Below, in pieces: positions 1-8,540 of a stretch of 19,768 nucleotides of DNA. The DNA is from JANLSE01 sp038214135 (lineage in GTDB: Bacteria > Chloroflexota > Chloroflexia > Chloroflexales > Roseiflexaceae): positions 1 through 19,768 of the forward strand of contig JBBQSD010000119.1 of assembly GCA_038214135.1 (NCBI GenBank), written 5' to 3'. A program made the translations under genes and the position numbers. The notes under the pieces are model-generated. The model was not told where the DNA came from and made no database searches. It saw nothing but the letters and a program-made list of their open reading frames with translations. Every line of letters begins with the position of its first letter. Position 1 is the first letter of the stretch.

Positions 1-2136
1 AGCAATCAGCAGCAGATCACAATCAAGTGTTCGGCCATCCTTCAACACAACCTGCTCGATGCGCTGTGCCCCATTGGCTATTCCAGCCTCGGCTTGGACG
101 ACAATATCAATGCCGAGCGCCTCAAGATATTGGCGCAGGAACGAGCTGCCACGCTGATCAAGCTGGCGGCGCAATAACCATTCTCCACGCTCAAGCACGC
201 TGACGTGCATACCAAGTTTGTGCAGCGCATAGCCAGCCTCAAGTCCGAGCAACCCGCCGCCACCGATGATCGCATTTCGACAGCCATGCGCCTGCACAAA
301 GGCCCGAATCTCCATCGCCTCCTGGGCCTCACGCAACACAAACGTGCCTGGCATACCAAAGCCAGGAATCGGCGGCACAAAACTGGAACTGCCATTTGCC
401 AGAATCAGCCGATCATATGACAAATGCTCACCAGTCGCCAATGCCACCCGTTGATTCTCGCGATCAATCGTTGTCACAAGAGTATTGAGCCAGGGGGTGA
501 TCTTGTGCTCATCGTACCAGGAATCGGGCTGGAGATATAATCCACTCATCGCCGATCGGCCATAGATCAGGCGTGGAATCGCCATACGATTATACAGATG
601 ATGCCGCTCGCGGCCAATAAGATGAATCTCGCATTCGGGATGCTGGCGGCGCACATAATCGGCTGCGGTGACACCAGCAATACCATTACCAATGATCACA
701 ACCCGCTGAATCGCTGCATCATAGTCTGCAATCCGGCTGGCAGGAGCCGTGGATGCCTGGGCCTGTTTCGTCTGAAGTGATACGGCGACCGGCCCTTTGA
801 CGCGGCACATACATGCCAAGCGGGCACCTTCACCGAGTCCCAAACGTTCCAGCGTGCTACGCTCATCGGCACTCATTGGCGAAAGTTGGTCCATTCCATT
901 CAAAATAAGAATTGGATCGGCACCACACATGCCCATCCGGCAGCCCGCTTCGATTGGCTGATTATTACTTTCGGCAATCTCCAACAGCGTGCGGCCTGAA
1001 TCGGCCAGAACCCGCATTTCGCCTGGCATAAATGTGATCTCGGCCTTGCTCTGTTGGGTGGCTTTGTGCAGCACACGAGCCGCTCCCGGTGCAATGCGCG
1101 TCTCTTCCAAGCGCATCACCTGGCCGAGGAACACAGGCTCTTTCGCATAGGTTCGAGCAATCCAATAGATCGTCAGCGCCAAAATGCCCGCCTGCGCCAG
1201 CCATGCCATCCAGATCGGTAGGTTCAGGCCAACCAACCCGCCAACAGCGTTAAACCATGGTGGTAGGCCGAACCAGTAGAACAGATTGAGTGCCACAGCG
1301 CCAGAAAGTGCGGTAAGCTTATTGACCGTCACTTTGAAAAAGGAATCTAGGAGGAAGAAGATACCAACGCTGATCAGGATGAAGAGAGCAAACTGAAGAT
1401 ACATGGCTAGAATCGAGATGGCTGGTGGATCGGGAAGTGTAAAATAGGCCATAATGAAGCCTGGCATCGCTGCGGCAAAGAACTTGCGATACCCACTATA
1501 ATAGCGATCATCGTCATACAGATCGGCTAGATAGGCAACACCAGGATTAAAATCGTAGCAGTTCTTTGTGCAACCAACGCATGGCTCACAATGGCTATTC
1601 GCCACAGAAACAAGCGGAGTTTGATTATACAGCCGCTGCACCGGCAGTAGGGGACACATGCTGCTACACCAGCCGCTTTTGCCCTTGAACAATAAGCCGC
1701 CCAGAAACGCCGCTCCAAGCACCGCAATGATCAGCAGCGCAGTCGCCGGGCCATCGTGATTGAACAGCCATTTGCGGCTTGATGCAATCAGAAAAAACGC
1801 ACTAAAACCGATCACAAAGCCATATTCCTTCAACCAGGCCGGTAACACCCATCCACGGGTGAACGAGAACAGCCGCGGAGTCTGGTTGAGGGCTGCGAGT
1901 GGGCAAATATTCCGCCACAGGCCAGGCGCGATCAGGAAAAGGAGCGGAAGAACCGGAATGAGCAACCGCCAGAACAGAAACAGCCCGGTTTGCGGAGCTA
2001 CGAATAGAGTTGCGACAAGGGCACAGGCGATGATCACACTACCAATACGGATTGCATGCCACATGCGGGTTGGGACACGGGAGCGTGAGCGTAGTTGAAT
2101 ATAATTGGGAAAGATCGGCAGCGGCTCAGCGGACAT
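1..2136 (-). CDS. Composite membrane redox protein: 4Fe-4S membrane part, 2Fe-2S domain, FAD/NAD oxidoreductase (partial, C-terminus beyond left edge)
   Basis: The frame stays open to base 1, so 712 residues are visible and the C-terminus is missing. Residues about 30-330 hold roughly seven to eight hydrophobic segments. They carry NapH/NosR-like cysteines: C78 before Pro, C157-x3-C161-P, and a ferredoxin-type C183-x2-C186-x2-C189-x3-C193. Residues about 365-455 form a plant-type 2Fe-2S domain with C399-x4-C404 and C442-M-C444; the usual third ligand position is Asp407. From about 478 comes a pyridine-nucleotide-disulfide-oxidoreductase fold: FAD motif GNGIAG at 483-488 and a second Rossmann motif GGGGLLG at 625-631 for NAD(P)H. 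It probably moves electrons between NAD(P)H, flavin, Fe-S clusters and a membrane partner; substrate unknown. The ATG at 2136 has a GGAG site 11 nt after the stop of the upstream CNBD gene, so the two are one operon. Confidence 0.85.
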   Translation of the reverse strand, partial: MSAEPLPIFPNYIQLRSRSRVPTRMWHAIRIGSVIIACALVATLFVAPQTGLFLFWRLLIPVLPLLFLIAPGLWRNICPLAALNQTPRLFSFTRGWVLPAWLKEYGFVIGFSAFFLIASSRKWLFNHDGPATALLIIAVLGAAFLGGLLFKGKSGWCSSMCPLLPVQRLYNQTPLVSVANSHCEPCVGCTKNCYDFNPGVAYLADLYDDDRYYSGYRKFFAAAMPGFIMAYFTLPDPPAISILAMYLQFALFILISVGIFFLLDSFFKVTVNKLTALSGAVALNLFYWFGLPPWFNAVGGLVGLNLPIWMAWLAQAGILALTIYWIARTYAKEPVFLGQVMRLEETRIAPGAARVLHKATQQSKAEITFMPGEMRVLADSGRTLLEIAESNNQPIEAGCRMGMCGADPILILNGMDQLSPMSADERSTLERLGLGEGARLACMCRVKGPVAVSLQTKQAQASTAPASRIADYDAAIQRVVIIGNGIAGVTAADYVRRQHPECEIHLIGRERHHLYNRMAIPRLIYGRSAMSGLYLQPDSWYDEHKITPWLNTLVTTIDRENQRVALATGEHLSYDRLILANGSSSFVPPIPGFGMPGTFVLREAQEAMEIRAFVQAHGCRNAIIGGGGLLGLEAGYALHKLGMHVSVLERGEWLLRRQLDQRGSSFLRQYLEALGIDIVVQAEAGIANGAQRIEQVVLKDGRTLDCDLLLIA

Positions 2137-2147
2137 ATGATCTCCAA

Positions 2148-2630
2148 TTATTTGATCCAATTCGAAATGAAGCTATTGGCCTGGCGTAGCTTGACGGACA
2201 ATGTTCGGGCAAGATCAAGCAGTATATCACGGCCAAGTTCTGGCTCATGGGCAGCAAACACCTCAAAGGCTTCGAGGCTGACACTCAACATTTGGCCAGG
2301 GGTAAGCGCACGGAGTGTTGCCGAACGCGGCTTCCCATCCAAAAAAGCCTGCTCTCCAATCACGGCACCAGTTTCACGAACCTGTGTTTGGCGAAGCTTC
2401 CCGCTTGCTCCACGGGGAATAAGCACCTCCAACTGGCCTTCAATAATGATATAAAAGGATCGATCGGTTTCGCCCTGACGAATCACGACATCACCAGTCT
2501 GGAAGCGGCGCATCTCGGTATGTTTAAGAAGGCGCTGCCATTTGCTATCGTCCCATTGTGCTAAAAAAACAAGTTCCTGCTGCTGGTCGCCCGCACTCTG
2601 ATCGGGGTAATCAAAAAATGAATTAAGCAT
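2148..2630 (-). CDS. Cyclic nucleotide-binding domain protein without HTH
   Basis: About 160 residues form a CRP/PKA-type cNMP-binding domain: the beta-roll segment with RFQTGDVVIRQGE and DRSFYIIIEGQLEV, then GAVIGEQAFLDGKPRSATLRA (the phosphate-binding cassette region, FLDG-x-PRSAT in place of the classical FGE/RAAT form), then a long C-helix. The protein ends directly after the C-helix, so there is no winged-helix DNA-binding domain; it is not a classical CRP/FNR regulator. An upstream in-frame TTG at 2699 lies inside the predicted promoter. I prefer the ATG at 2630, which has AAGG 9 nt upstream; the ATG at 2639 is an alternative. The gene is followed after 11 nt by the composite redox gene and may act as its nucleotide-sensing partner (inference). 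Confidence 0.8.
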   Translation of the reverse strand: MLNSFFDYPDQSAGDQQQELVFLAQWDDSKWQRLLKHTEMRRFQTGDVVIRQGETDRSFYIIIEGQLEVLIPRGASGKLRQTQVRETGAVIGEQAFLDGKPRSATLRALTPGQMLSVSLEAFEVFAAHEPELGRDILLDLARTLSVKLRQANSFISNWIK

Positions 2631-2637
2631 GCATGCC

Positions 2638-2687
2638 ATCCTTGTGATAGCGAGCTTCTCTACCCAAGAAAATATCCCTGTGATAGC
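2638..2687. repeat. Two direct 14-bp repeats ATCCYTGTGATAGC at the operon start
   Basis: ATCCTTGTGATAGC at 2638-2651 and ATCCCTGTGATAGC at 2674-2687 differ at one base and are 36 bp apart. One overlaps the inferred transcript start and the other lies just before the start codon. Both hold TGTGA, the half-site recognised by CRP-type regulators, but neither has the inverted TCACA partner. Confidence 0.5.
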
Positions 2688-2690
2688 TCT

Positions 2691-2718
2691 ATTATGCAAG
2701 AAAATCGACTAGATGCAA
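2691..2718 (-). promoter_or_regulatory. Promoter of the CNBD/redox operon
   Basis: Reading the minus strand, a -35 TTGCAT (2718-2713) is followed after 16 nt by a -10 CATAAT (2696-2691). This places the transcript start near 2684 and rules out the TTG at 2699 as a start codon. Confidence 0.55.
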
Positions 2719-2748
2719 GCACCGTGTTTGGTGGGCATATGATAGAAT

Positions 2749-5298
2749 ATGGCTGTGCCTACCGCAGATGAATGTTCCCCATACGTGATAATGAACCAAC
2801 CTGCCCAACTACCCCCAAACACTGCCGTGCCATGGTTTCCACGAACGAAACTCCAACCCCCGCGCCCACGCGGAGATCTGCTCGCACGGCCACGATTGGT
2901 CGCTCCGTTGCGGTACGCGCTTCAGCATGCCCGCCTCATCCTGATCACCGCCCCAGCAGGCGCTGGCAAGACAACACTGCTCACCACGGCATTGGCCGAG
3001 TTGCCGCGCACCAGTGCCTGGGTTTCGCTCGATACCGATGATAACGATCTTGCGCGCTTCCTCAGTGTTCTTCTGGCTGCCCTCGAACAACTTGCGCCAG
3101 GGATACGAGCAACGGCTGGTATAATCGCTCACATCCTTGAGGAGCACCAATCGGACCAAACCACCCAGGTTCGGCAGGCAATCAGCAGTATCATCAATAC
3201 CCTGCTGGAACTATCGCCAACACCTGGCCTGCTTATTCTGGATGATCTGCATGTTATTCACGAGCCGCTGATCCACAAGGCGATTGAGTATCTGATCGAA
3301 CAGTTGCCCATGCACCTCACACTGGCAATCGCAACCCGCCACGATCCGCCGCTACCGCTAGCTCGCCTGCGCGCTCGCCGCGAATTGCTGGAACTGCGCC
3401 TCGCAGAATTGCGTTTCACAACCGAGGAGACGGTGGCGCTGCTGACAGGGTGCCTGGGTTTACCGCTCTCGGCAACTGAGGTAACCACCCTACACCAACG
3501 TACAGAGGGTTGGGCGGCGGGGTTAAGCCTGCTTGCCGATTCACTCACACCGCTTGAATCGCCCGAACAACGAATACGCCTCCTCAGCCATCTGGCCCAA
3601 ACCGAGCGCTACCTGTTTGATTATCTGGCCGAGGAGGTTCTGAATCAGCAGGATTCGCTTACCCGTAGCTTTCTGCTCGAAACCGCCATCCTGTCCGAAT
3701 TAACACCCCAGATCTGCCAATCGCTCACCGGGCGCAGTGATGCATCGATGATTCTCGAACACCTCTATCGGCGCAATTTGTTTCTGATAAAGATCCAATC
3801 CGATCCCGCAATCGGCAATGATCAGGCTACCTACCGCTATCATGATCTGTTTCGAGCATTCCTTCAAGAACATATGCGCCGTGGCGATCCTGCATTATTG
3901 CGTGAACTACATCGCCGTGCTGCTGGCATTGTTGGCGATCCGCTGCGCGCAATCGATCACCTGTGCCACGCGGAATTATGGGATGCGGCTGCCGATCAGA
4001 TTGAGTCTATAGGAGATGGCCTGCTTGCCCGTGGTGCCCATCATATTCTCCAAAGCACAATCGATATGCTGCCAGAATCCATGCGCGCTGCACGGCCACG
4101 CCTGCGCTACTTGCTGGGCATCTGCGCCTGGCAACGCTGGGATTCTGGCACAGCGATACGCCTGCTCGAATATGCTGCCAATGATTTTGCACGGCTTGGC
4201 GATACCATCCGCCAGGGGGAAGCGCTGGTGTTTCTGTCTACAGCTCTGGGCCATGCAGGCTCATTGGCACGTGCGCGCGAAACTGCCGAACAGGCGCTGT
4301 TTCTGCCGCTCCACCCAGCCCGCCGCGTCCAGTTGCTGGCAAGCCGGGCATGGCAGAATCTCGTTGGTGGCGAATGGCCACAGGCTGCTGCCGATCTCGA
4401 TGAGGCAATGGCGATTGTTGAACGTACGCATGATACCCATGCCTGCTCTGCACTTACAGTTGCACTCAGAGGCTCGCTGATAAGCCTGCCAGGTGCGATC
4501 GAGCGAATCGCACGCTTTAGTCGCCTGATTGTGACGCTCGCACCACCGAATAATCGGGAATTATATGCGGCAGCAGCTGCGATGCGTGCCTGGGCTGCAA
4601 TCTGGCTCGATAACTGGGAGATAGCCGAGGCTGAAACCCAGAGTGCCCTCGATCTGTTATCGCCAACCGATCCATTCAGCATTATTCACGCCGAGATCTT
4701 CCTGCAACAGCCAGTATGTGCTGCACTCAGCGGCCAAACGGCGCAGGCCGATACATATATTGCACGCCTGCTCGCAGCGCTAGAACCACAGGGTGGCATG
4801 CTTCGTACCGAGCGATTGCTGTCATTCTTGCATATGATTGCCCGTATACGCTGGCTGCAAGGCCGCTATGAGGATCTGCGCGCTATATATGCGCGAATGA
4901 CTGCCGCCCTGCCAAGTAGCGTTTGGCCCAGTGATGCGGTTCTGTGCCGCGAGATTGGTGCCCTGCTCCATCTCGTCGATGGTCGCGGTCAAGCGGCAAT
5001 TGCCGATCTCACGATAGCTGCTGAGGATCAGACGCGCTTGATGGTAGCGCCGATTCTTGGCGATCCGCGCCTGCACCTAGCCTATGCCTATCTTCAGGCG
5101 AATATGCCTGAACAAGCGGCTGCTATCGCTCGTCCGGTTCTCACAGCAATTCGGCGCGAGGGTATGCCGGGCCGCCTACGCTGGCAGGGCTCAGCGATTG
5201 TTATTCCAATCCTGCGCCTGTTTGTTGAAGATGGCGGATCGCATGCCGAGTTTGCTGCCACAACCCTGGCTCGCCTAGAACCAGAAATGAACAAGTGA
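2749..5298 (+). CDS. MalT-like STAND ATPase with TPR-type repeats, no LuxR HTH
   Basis: 849 residues. The start FPRTKLQPPRPRGDLLARPRL (29-50) is the typical opening of MalT/LAL-family regulators. Walker A APAGAGKTT lies at 68-76, Walker B LLILDDLH at 161-168, the family signature RTEGWAAGLSLL at 251-262, and the YRYHDLFRAFLQE motif at 362-374. A helical TPR-like region follows to the end. Family members normally close with a LuxR-type HTH of about 60 residues; here the protein stops at EPEMNK and no HTH can be found in the other frames before or after the stop. It therefore senses and hydrolyses NTP but would need a partner to bind DNA. The ATG at 2749 has only a weak ribosome site; the ATG at 2791 (residue 15) is a real alternative. 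It converges with the HTH gene 72 bp downstream. Confidence 0.8.
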   Translation: MAVPTADECSPYVIMNQPAQLPPNTAVPWFPRTKLQPPRPRGDLLARPRLVAPLRYALQHARLILITAPAGAGKTTLLTTALAELPRTSAWVSLDTDDNDLARFLSVLLAALEQLAPGIRATAGIIAHILEEHQSDQTTQVRQAISSIINTLLELSPTPGLLILDDLHVIHEPLIHKAIEYLIEQLPMHLTLAIATRHDPPLPLARLRARRELLELRLAELRFTTEETVALLTGCLGLPLSATEVTTLHQRTEGWAAGLSLLADSLTPLESPEQRIRLLSHLAQTERYLFDYLAEEVLNQQDSLTRSFLLETAILSELTPQICQSLTGRSDASMILEHLYRRNLFLIKIQSDPAIGNDQATYRYHDLFRAFLQEHMRRGDPALLRELHRRAAGIVGDPLRAIDHLCHAELWDAAADQIESIGDGLLARGAHHILQSTIDMLPESMRAARPRLRYLLGICAWQRWDSGTAIRLLEYAANDFARLGDTIRQGEALVFLSTALGHAGSLARARETAEQALFLPLHPARRVQLLASRAWQNLVGGEWPQAAADLDEAMAIVERTHDTHACSALTVALRGSLISLPGAIERIARFSRLIVTLAPPNNRELYAAAAAMRAWAAIWLDNWEIAEAETQSALDLLSPTDPFSIIHAEIFLQQPVCAALSGQTAQADTYIARLLAALEPQGGMLRTERLLSFLHMIARIRWLQGRYEDLRAIYARMTAALPSSVWPSDAVLCREIGALLHLVDGRGQAAIADLTIAAEDQTRLMVAPILGDPRLHLAYAYLQANMPEQAAAIARPVLTAIRREGMPGRLRWQGSAIVIPILRLFVEDGGSHAEFAATTLARLEPEMNK

Positions 5299-5370
5299 AC
5301 GAACAAACGAACAACTAATCTGCGTCATCTGCGTAATCTGCGGATAATATTCTTGGTTCTTCGTTCTCCA

Positions 5371-6723
5371 TCAATTCTGAATCCTGAATGCTGACTCCTG
5401 ACTCCTGGCCGCTGCAACCGCCTCGCCCTGTGTGAGTGCCCTGCCCTCATTCCAACACAGCTGGAAGCGCTCTGAGCCTACACGCATGCGCGCTGGTGTG
5501 ATCAATGCATCGCGTCTGGCTCGTTCGGGCAGGCTGAGGCCGATACCAGATGCCTCAAGTAATCGCTCCGTAGCTCCCCACAATCGCGCCGCCCCCAGAA
5601 TCAAGGCATCATCAGCGCCACCAACCAGCACACGCAGAGTCAGCAGTTCGGCCATGAGTTCCAGGCAGAGCGCAACATCCAGCGTGTTATCGAGGGTGTG
5701 GAACAAGCCCAGGGCCGCGCTAAGGTTCGGTGCGGCCTGCTCAAGGCTACCCTGGCGCAGGCGAGCCAGGCCAAGGCCATGCAGCGTCAGCGCCGTGCTT
5801 CGCTGGTCCTGGAGATCGCGTAGGATCTGCATACTCTCCAGGAAGCGTTCAGCTGCACGCTCATAGTAGCCACGCACGATTTCGGCATGCCCAAGCCCAT
5901 GCAGCGAGAGTGCCACTAGATCAGGGCGGCCAATGCGGCGGCGCAATGCCAGGCTCTCCTCATGAAACCATGTCGCAGCCATGGCATCCCCCTCAAAGAT
6001 AGCCAGATCGCCAAGTGTGTCCAGCGCATCCGCTGTGCCCAATGGATCGCCAAGCATGCGATACAACACCACACAACGCTGCAACAGTGCTATCGCATGT
6101 TGTCGATCACCGCGGATCTTCGCCAGCCAACCGGCTGAACCAAGCGCAGCAGCAAGAACCGCCGGTGGCACCGCTAGCCCATGGCGATCCACCAAGTTTA
6201 TGCCCTGTTCAAGCCACTGCTGGCCTTCGATCTGGTGCCCACGCCCATGCCAGAAGCGCTCGATCACGCTGGCTGTTCGTAGTGCCAATTCAACCCGCGT
6301 TGCCAGCTGTAGGCCACGTTCATCGAGTGCCCATGCCAATGCTGCCTGCAGAGTATCAAATTCGGCATCAAGCCGATCAAGCCAGATCTGCTGATCTGGG
6401 CCATACAGTCGGTCGTGGGCCACAGCGGCGAGCTGTGTCAGATAGCTAAAGAAATCTATGCTGATAGGTACTAGCTCAGGTGTCGTCGTTGCACGAACAA
6501 CTGGCGTGCGAGCGGCCTGCATAAATGCTGCGCACTCATGCTCAGGGATAGCCAATATCATGGCCAGCCGTTCGGCCAGATGGCGGGATGGTCGCCGCCA
6601 ACCATTCTCAAACGCACGAATGGTTTGTACCGCACAGCCAACCTGTTCGGCAAGGGCTTCCTGGGTGAGATCGCGGAGCGAGCGCTGGCGGCGCATCCAG
6701 TCGCTCAATGAAAGATGATCCAT
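5371..6723 (-). CDS. XRE-family HTH protein with C-terminal TPR domain, no NTPase domain
   Basis: 450 residues from the ATG at 6723; an in-frame upstream start at 6843 would extend across the promoter and is unlikely. Residues about 8-56 are an XRE/Cro-type HTH (LTQEALAEQVGCAVQTIRAFENG). After a short linker, at about 94-150, comes the segment that usually follows the NB-ARC ATPase in Chloroflexota and actinobacterial HTH-ATPase-TPR regulators (YGPDQQIWLDRLDAEFDTLQAALAWA). TPR-like repeats run to about 390. The roughly 300-residue ATPase normally between HTH and TPR is absent, with no P-loop. The last ten or so residues (SQESAFRIQN) are encoded by the intergenic repeat words that fill the spacer, which also supply the stop codon. 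Likely role: DNA-binding regulator controlled through TPR contacts; target unknown. Confidence 0.8.
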   Translation of the reverse strand: MDHLSLSDWMRRQRSLRDLTQEALAEQVGCAVQTIRAFENGWRRPSRHLAERLAMILAIPEHECAAFMQAARTPVVRATTTPELVPISIDFFSYLTQLAAVAHDRLYGPDQQIWLDRLDAEFDTLQAALAWALDERGLQLATRVELALRTASVIERFWHGRGHQIEGQQWLEQGINLVDRHGLAVPPAVLAAALGSAGWLAKIRGDRQHAIALLQRCVVLYRMLGDPLGTADALDTLGDLAIFEGDAMAATWFHEESLALRRRIGRPDLVALSLHGLGHAEIVRGYYERAAERFLESMQILRDLQDQRSTALTLHGLGLARLRQGSLEQAAPNLSAALGLFHTLDNTLDVALCLELMAELLTLRVLVGGADDALILGAARLWGATERLLEASGIGLSLPERARRDALITPARMRVGSERFQLCWNEGRALTQGEAVAAARSQESAFRIQN

Positions 6724-6774
6724 AACTGGGGTCTCGTTCTGCGGTGGCACGTTGTTGGCGGGGTTCCGAAAACC

Positions 6775-6780
6775 ATTATA
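6775..6780 (-). promoter_or_regulatory. Extended -10 of the XRE-TPR gene
   Basis: On the minus strand TGCTATAAT gives a perfect -10 with the TG extension; no good -35 is seen at 17 bp, as expected for an extended -10 promoter. The resulting leader would be about 45 nt. Confidence 0.5.
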
Positions 6781-6953
6781 GCACGCTGCTCGTTGTAGTA
6801 GTTTTTGTGATACTTCGGTGACTTCTGATCCAGCGTTGTACACCCTAGAATACCCTCATTACCTGCGTTGCTTGGACTCAAATAGTGACAGGTACAGACG
6901 CAACATGATGCGTCCCCATGGTCAATCCGCTTGTAGACAGAGGACCAATAGAC

Positions 6954-8516
6954 ATGAACCGCACGATCCGATCATTCATCAATACCGCACTGGCGCTGAT
7001 CAGCATCCTCGCTCTTGGCGGATTACCTGCATTCCCAGCCCATGGCCAAACAAGTGATCCGCGCTATCTGATCGGCACCTATCTTGGCGGTCCACGCTCC
7101 GATTATGGGCGCGCAGTGGCAATCGACGCACAGGGCTATATCTACATTGCTGGCGATCTGTTCTCGTCCACCTTTAGTGGCTTCGATATTCCCAAATATG
7201 GTGGCCGCGATGTGCTGGTACTCAAGCTCAGCCCGGATGGCAAAGAAATACTGGCCGGCGCTTCAGCAGGCAGTACATCCGATGATGAAGCACTCGATAT
7301 GATTGTTACTCCGGCTGGCGAACCGATCCTCACTATTAGGCCAGGTGCCAAATGGCCAACATCCAATGCGCTGCATCCTGAGCCAACCCGCGGGAATGAG
7401 GGTGTGCTGATCAAGTTCAATGCTGCCCTTGAGGAAGTGTTTAGCACCTACACCCTGATCGATATGTCCAACCAGGGTGGCCAAAATATTGCGCTCGACG
7501 CACAGGGCAATATCTATGTCACTGGTGATCGCTATGTTGCTAGCACCGTCGCCCGCGACCTGATTATTCAGAAATATAGCCCCAATGGCCAGCAGTTACT
7601 GTTTGAACGGATCTGGGATGGCGACCGTAGTTCTGAATATGGCTATGCAATCAATGTGCAGCCGGATGGTTCAGCCTACATAACTGGCGTGATCAGTGGT
7701 GATGGCAACGACTTTGCGATCACTCCCGATGCACAACAGAAGAGCTGTGGCCGCAAACTCGCCCTCGGCGATGATCGTGCCTGTGATGATGATGCCTTTG
7801 TGGTGATGCTCAACCCCGATGGTACAACCCGCTATGCCAGCTATTTGGGTGGCAATGGCGGCGATAAGGGTGTCGATATTGCCGTCGATGGACAGGGTGG
7901 CGTGGTGATTGCCGGAACAACATTCTCGGCGGATTTCCCGATCACCAATGGGGCGCTGCTGCCTGCCTGCAAGGCCAGCAGCCCAGAAAATGGTTGCTAC
8001 TACGATACCTTCGTTACGCGGTTGGGTGCCGATGGCCAGATTATCTATAGCACATACCTGAACTCGAACGACGCGGAGAGCATGGATTTCATATCCCGGG
8101 TTGCCGTTGATGCCAGTGGAAATGCAACCATAGTTGGAAGAACCTCCGGCCAACTCTTCCCAGTCCAAAATCCAATCCAGAGCAGCCTTGTAGCGACACC
8201 ATGCCTTCTTTCGAGCTTTACGCGGTTCTGCTACGATACCTTTATCACAACATTATCGCCAACTGGCCTGCTAATCTTCAGCACCTATCTGGGCGGCGAG
8301 AACGATGAGGCACCAGAGGATGTAGCGCTTGGAACTGATGGAAGTGTGTACGTGGTTGGCTCAACCGAATCGCGGAGCTACCCGGTGGCACCAGGCGCAC
8401 GCCAGGCTAGCATAAGTGGAGGGAGCGATTTCTTCCTGGCTCGTGTGAAGCTGAACAATCTCCCCGATACGATTATCCGGCCGTTCAGCGTTGGTCTGCC
8501 ACTCATCCAGCGCTAG
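6954..8516 (+). CDS. Secreted SBBP-repeat beta-propeller protein
   Basis: 520 residues from the ATG at 6954, which has AGAGGA about 8 nt upstream; the in-frame ATG at 6918 lacks such a site and would put 12 polar residues before the signal peptide. Residues 1-32 are a classical signal peptide ending AHGQ. The rest is about six to seven copies of the SBBP blade pattern (YLGG...D.A.DA.G..Y.TG....F......G..D.FV..L...G...YSTYLGG), forming a predicted propeller. Three blades carry a short cysteine pair before the D-[TA]-F strand: C265/C277, C339/C348, C417/C426, probably disulfide-closed loops. No anchor or sortase motif; the chain ends LPLIQR. Ligand unknown; an extracellular or surface role is likely. 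Transcription ends against the oppositely oriented PPOX gene. Confidence 0.85.
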   Translation: MNRTIRSFINTALALISILALGGLPAFPAHGQTSDPRYLIGTYLGGPRSDYGRAVAIDAQGYIYIAGDLFSSTFSGFDIPKYGGRDVLVLKLSPDGKEILAGASAGSTSDDEALDMIVTPAGEPILTIRPGAKWPTSNALHPEPTRGNEGVLIKFNAALEEVFSTYTLIDMSNQGGQNIALDAQGNIYVTGDRYVASTVARDLIIQKYSPNGQQLLFERIWDGDRSSEYGYAINVQPDGSAYITGVISGDGNDFAITPDAQQKSCGRKLALGDDRACDDDAFVVMLNPDGTTRYASYLGGNGGDKGVDIAVDGQGGVVIAGTTFSADFPITNGALLPACKASSPENGCYYDTFVTRLGADGQIIYSTYLNSNDAESMDFISRVAVDASGNATIVGRTSGQLFPVQNPIQSSLVATPCLLSSFTRFCYDTFITTLSPTGLLIFSTYLGGENDEAPEDVALGTDGSVYVVGSTESRSYPVAPGARQASISGGSDFFLARVKLNNLPDTIIRPFSVGLPLIQR

Positions 8517-8540
8517 CATGCTTGGGAGGATCTCCAGGGG

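Noticed and set aside
2640..2699. N-terminal extension of the CNBD protein from the TTG at 2699
   Set aside because: This codon overlaps the predicted -10 region and lies upstream of the inferred transcript start.
5200..5430. Frameshifted LuxR HTH after the MalT-like gene
   Set aside because: Other frames before and after the stop were read; they contain no HTH-like segment, only repeat words and the converging gene.
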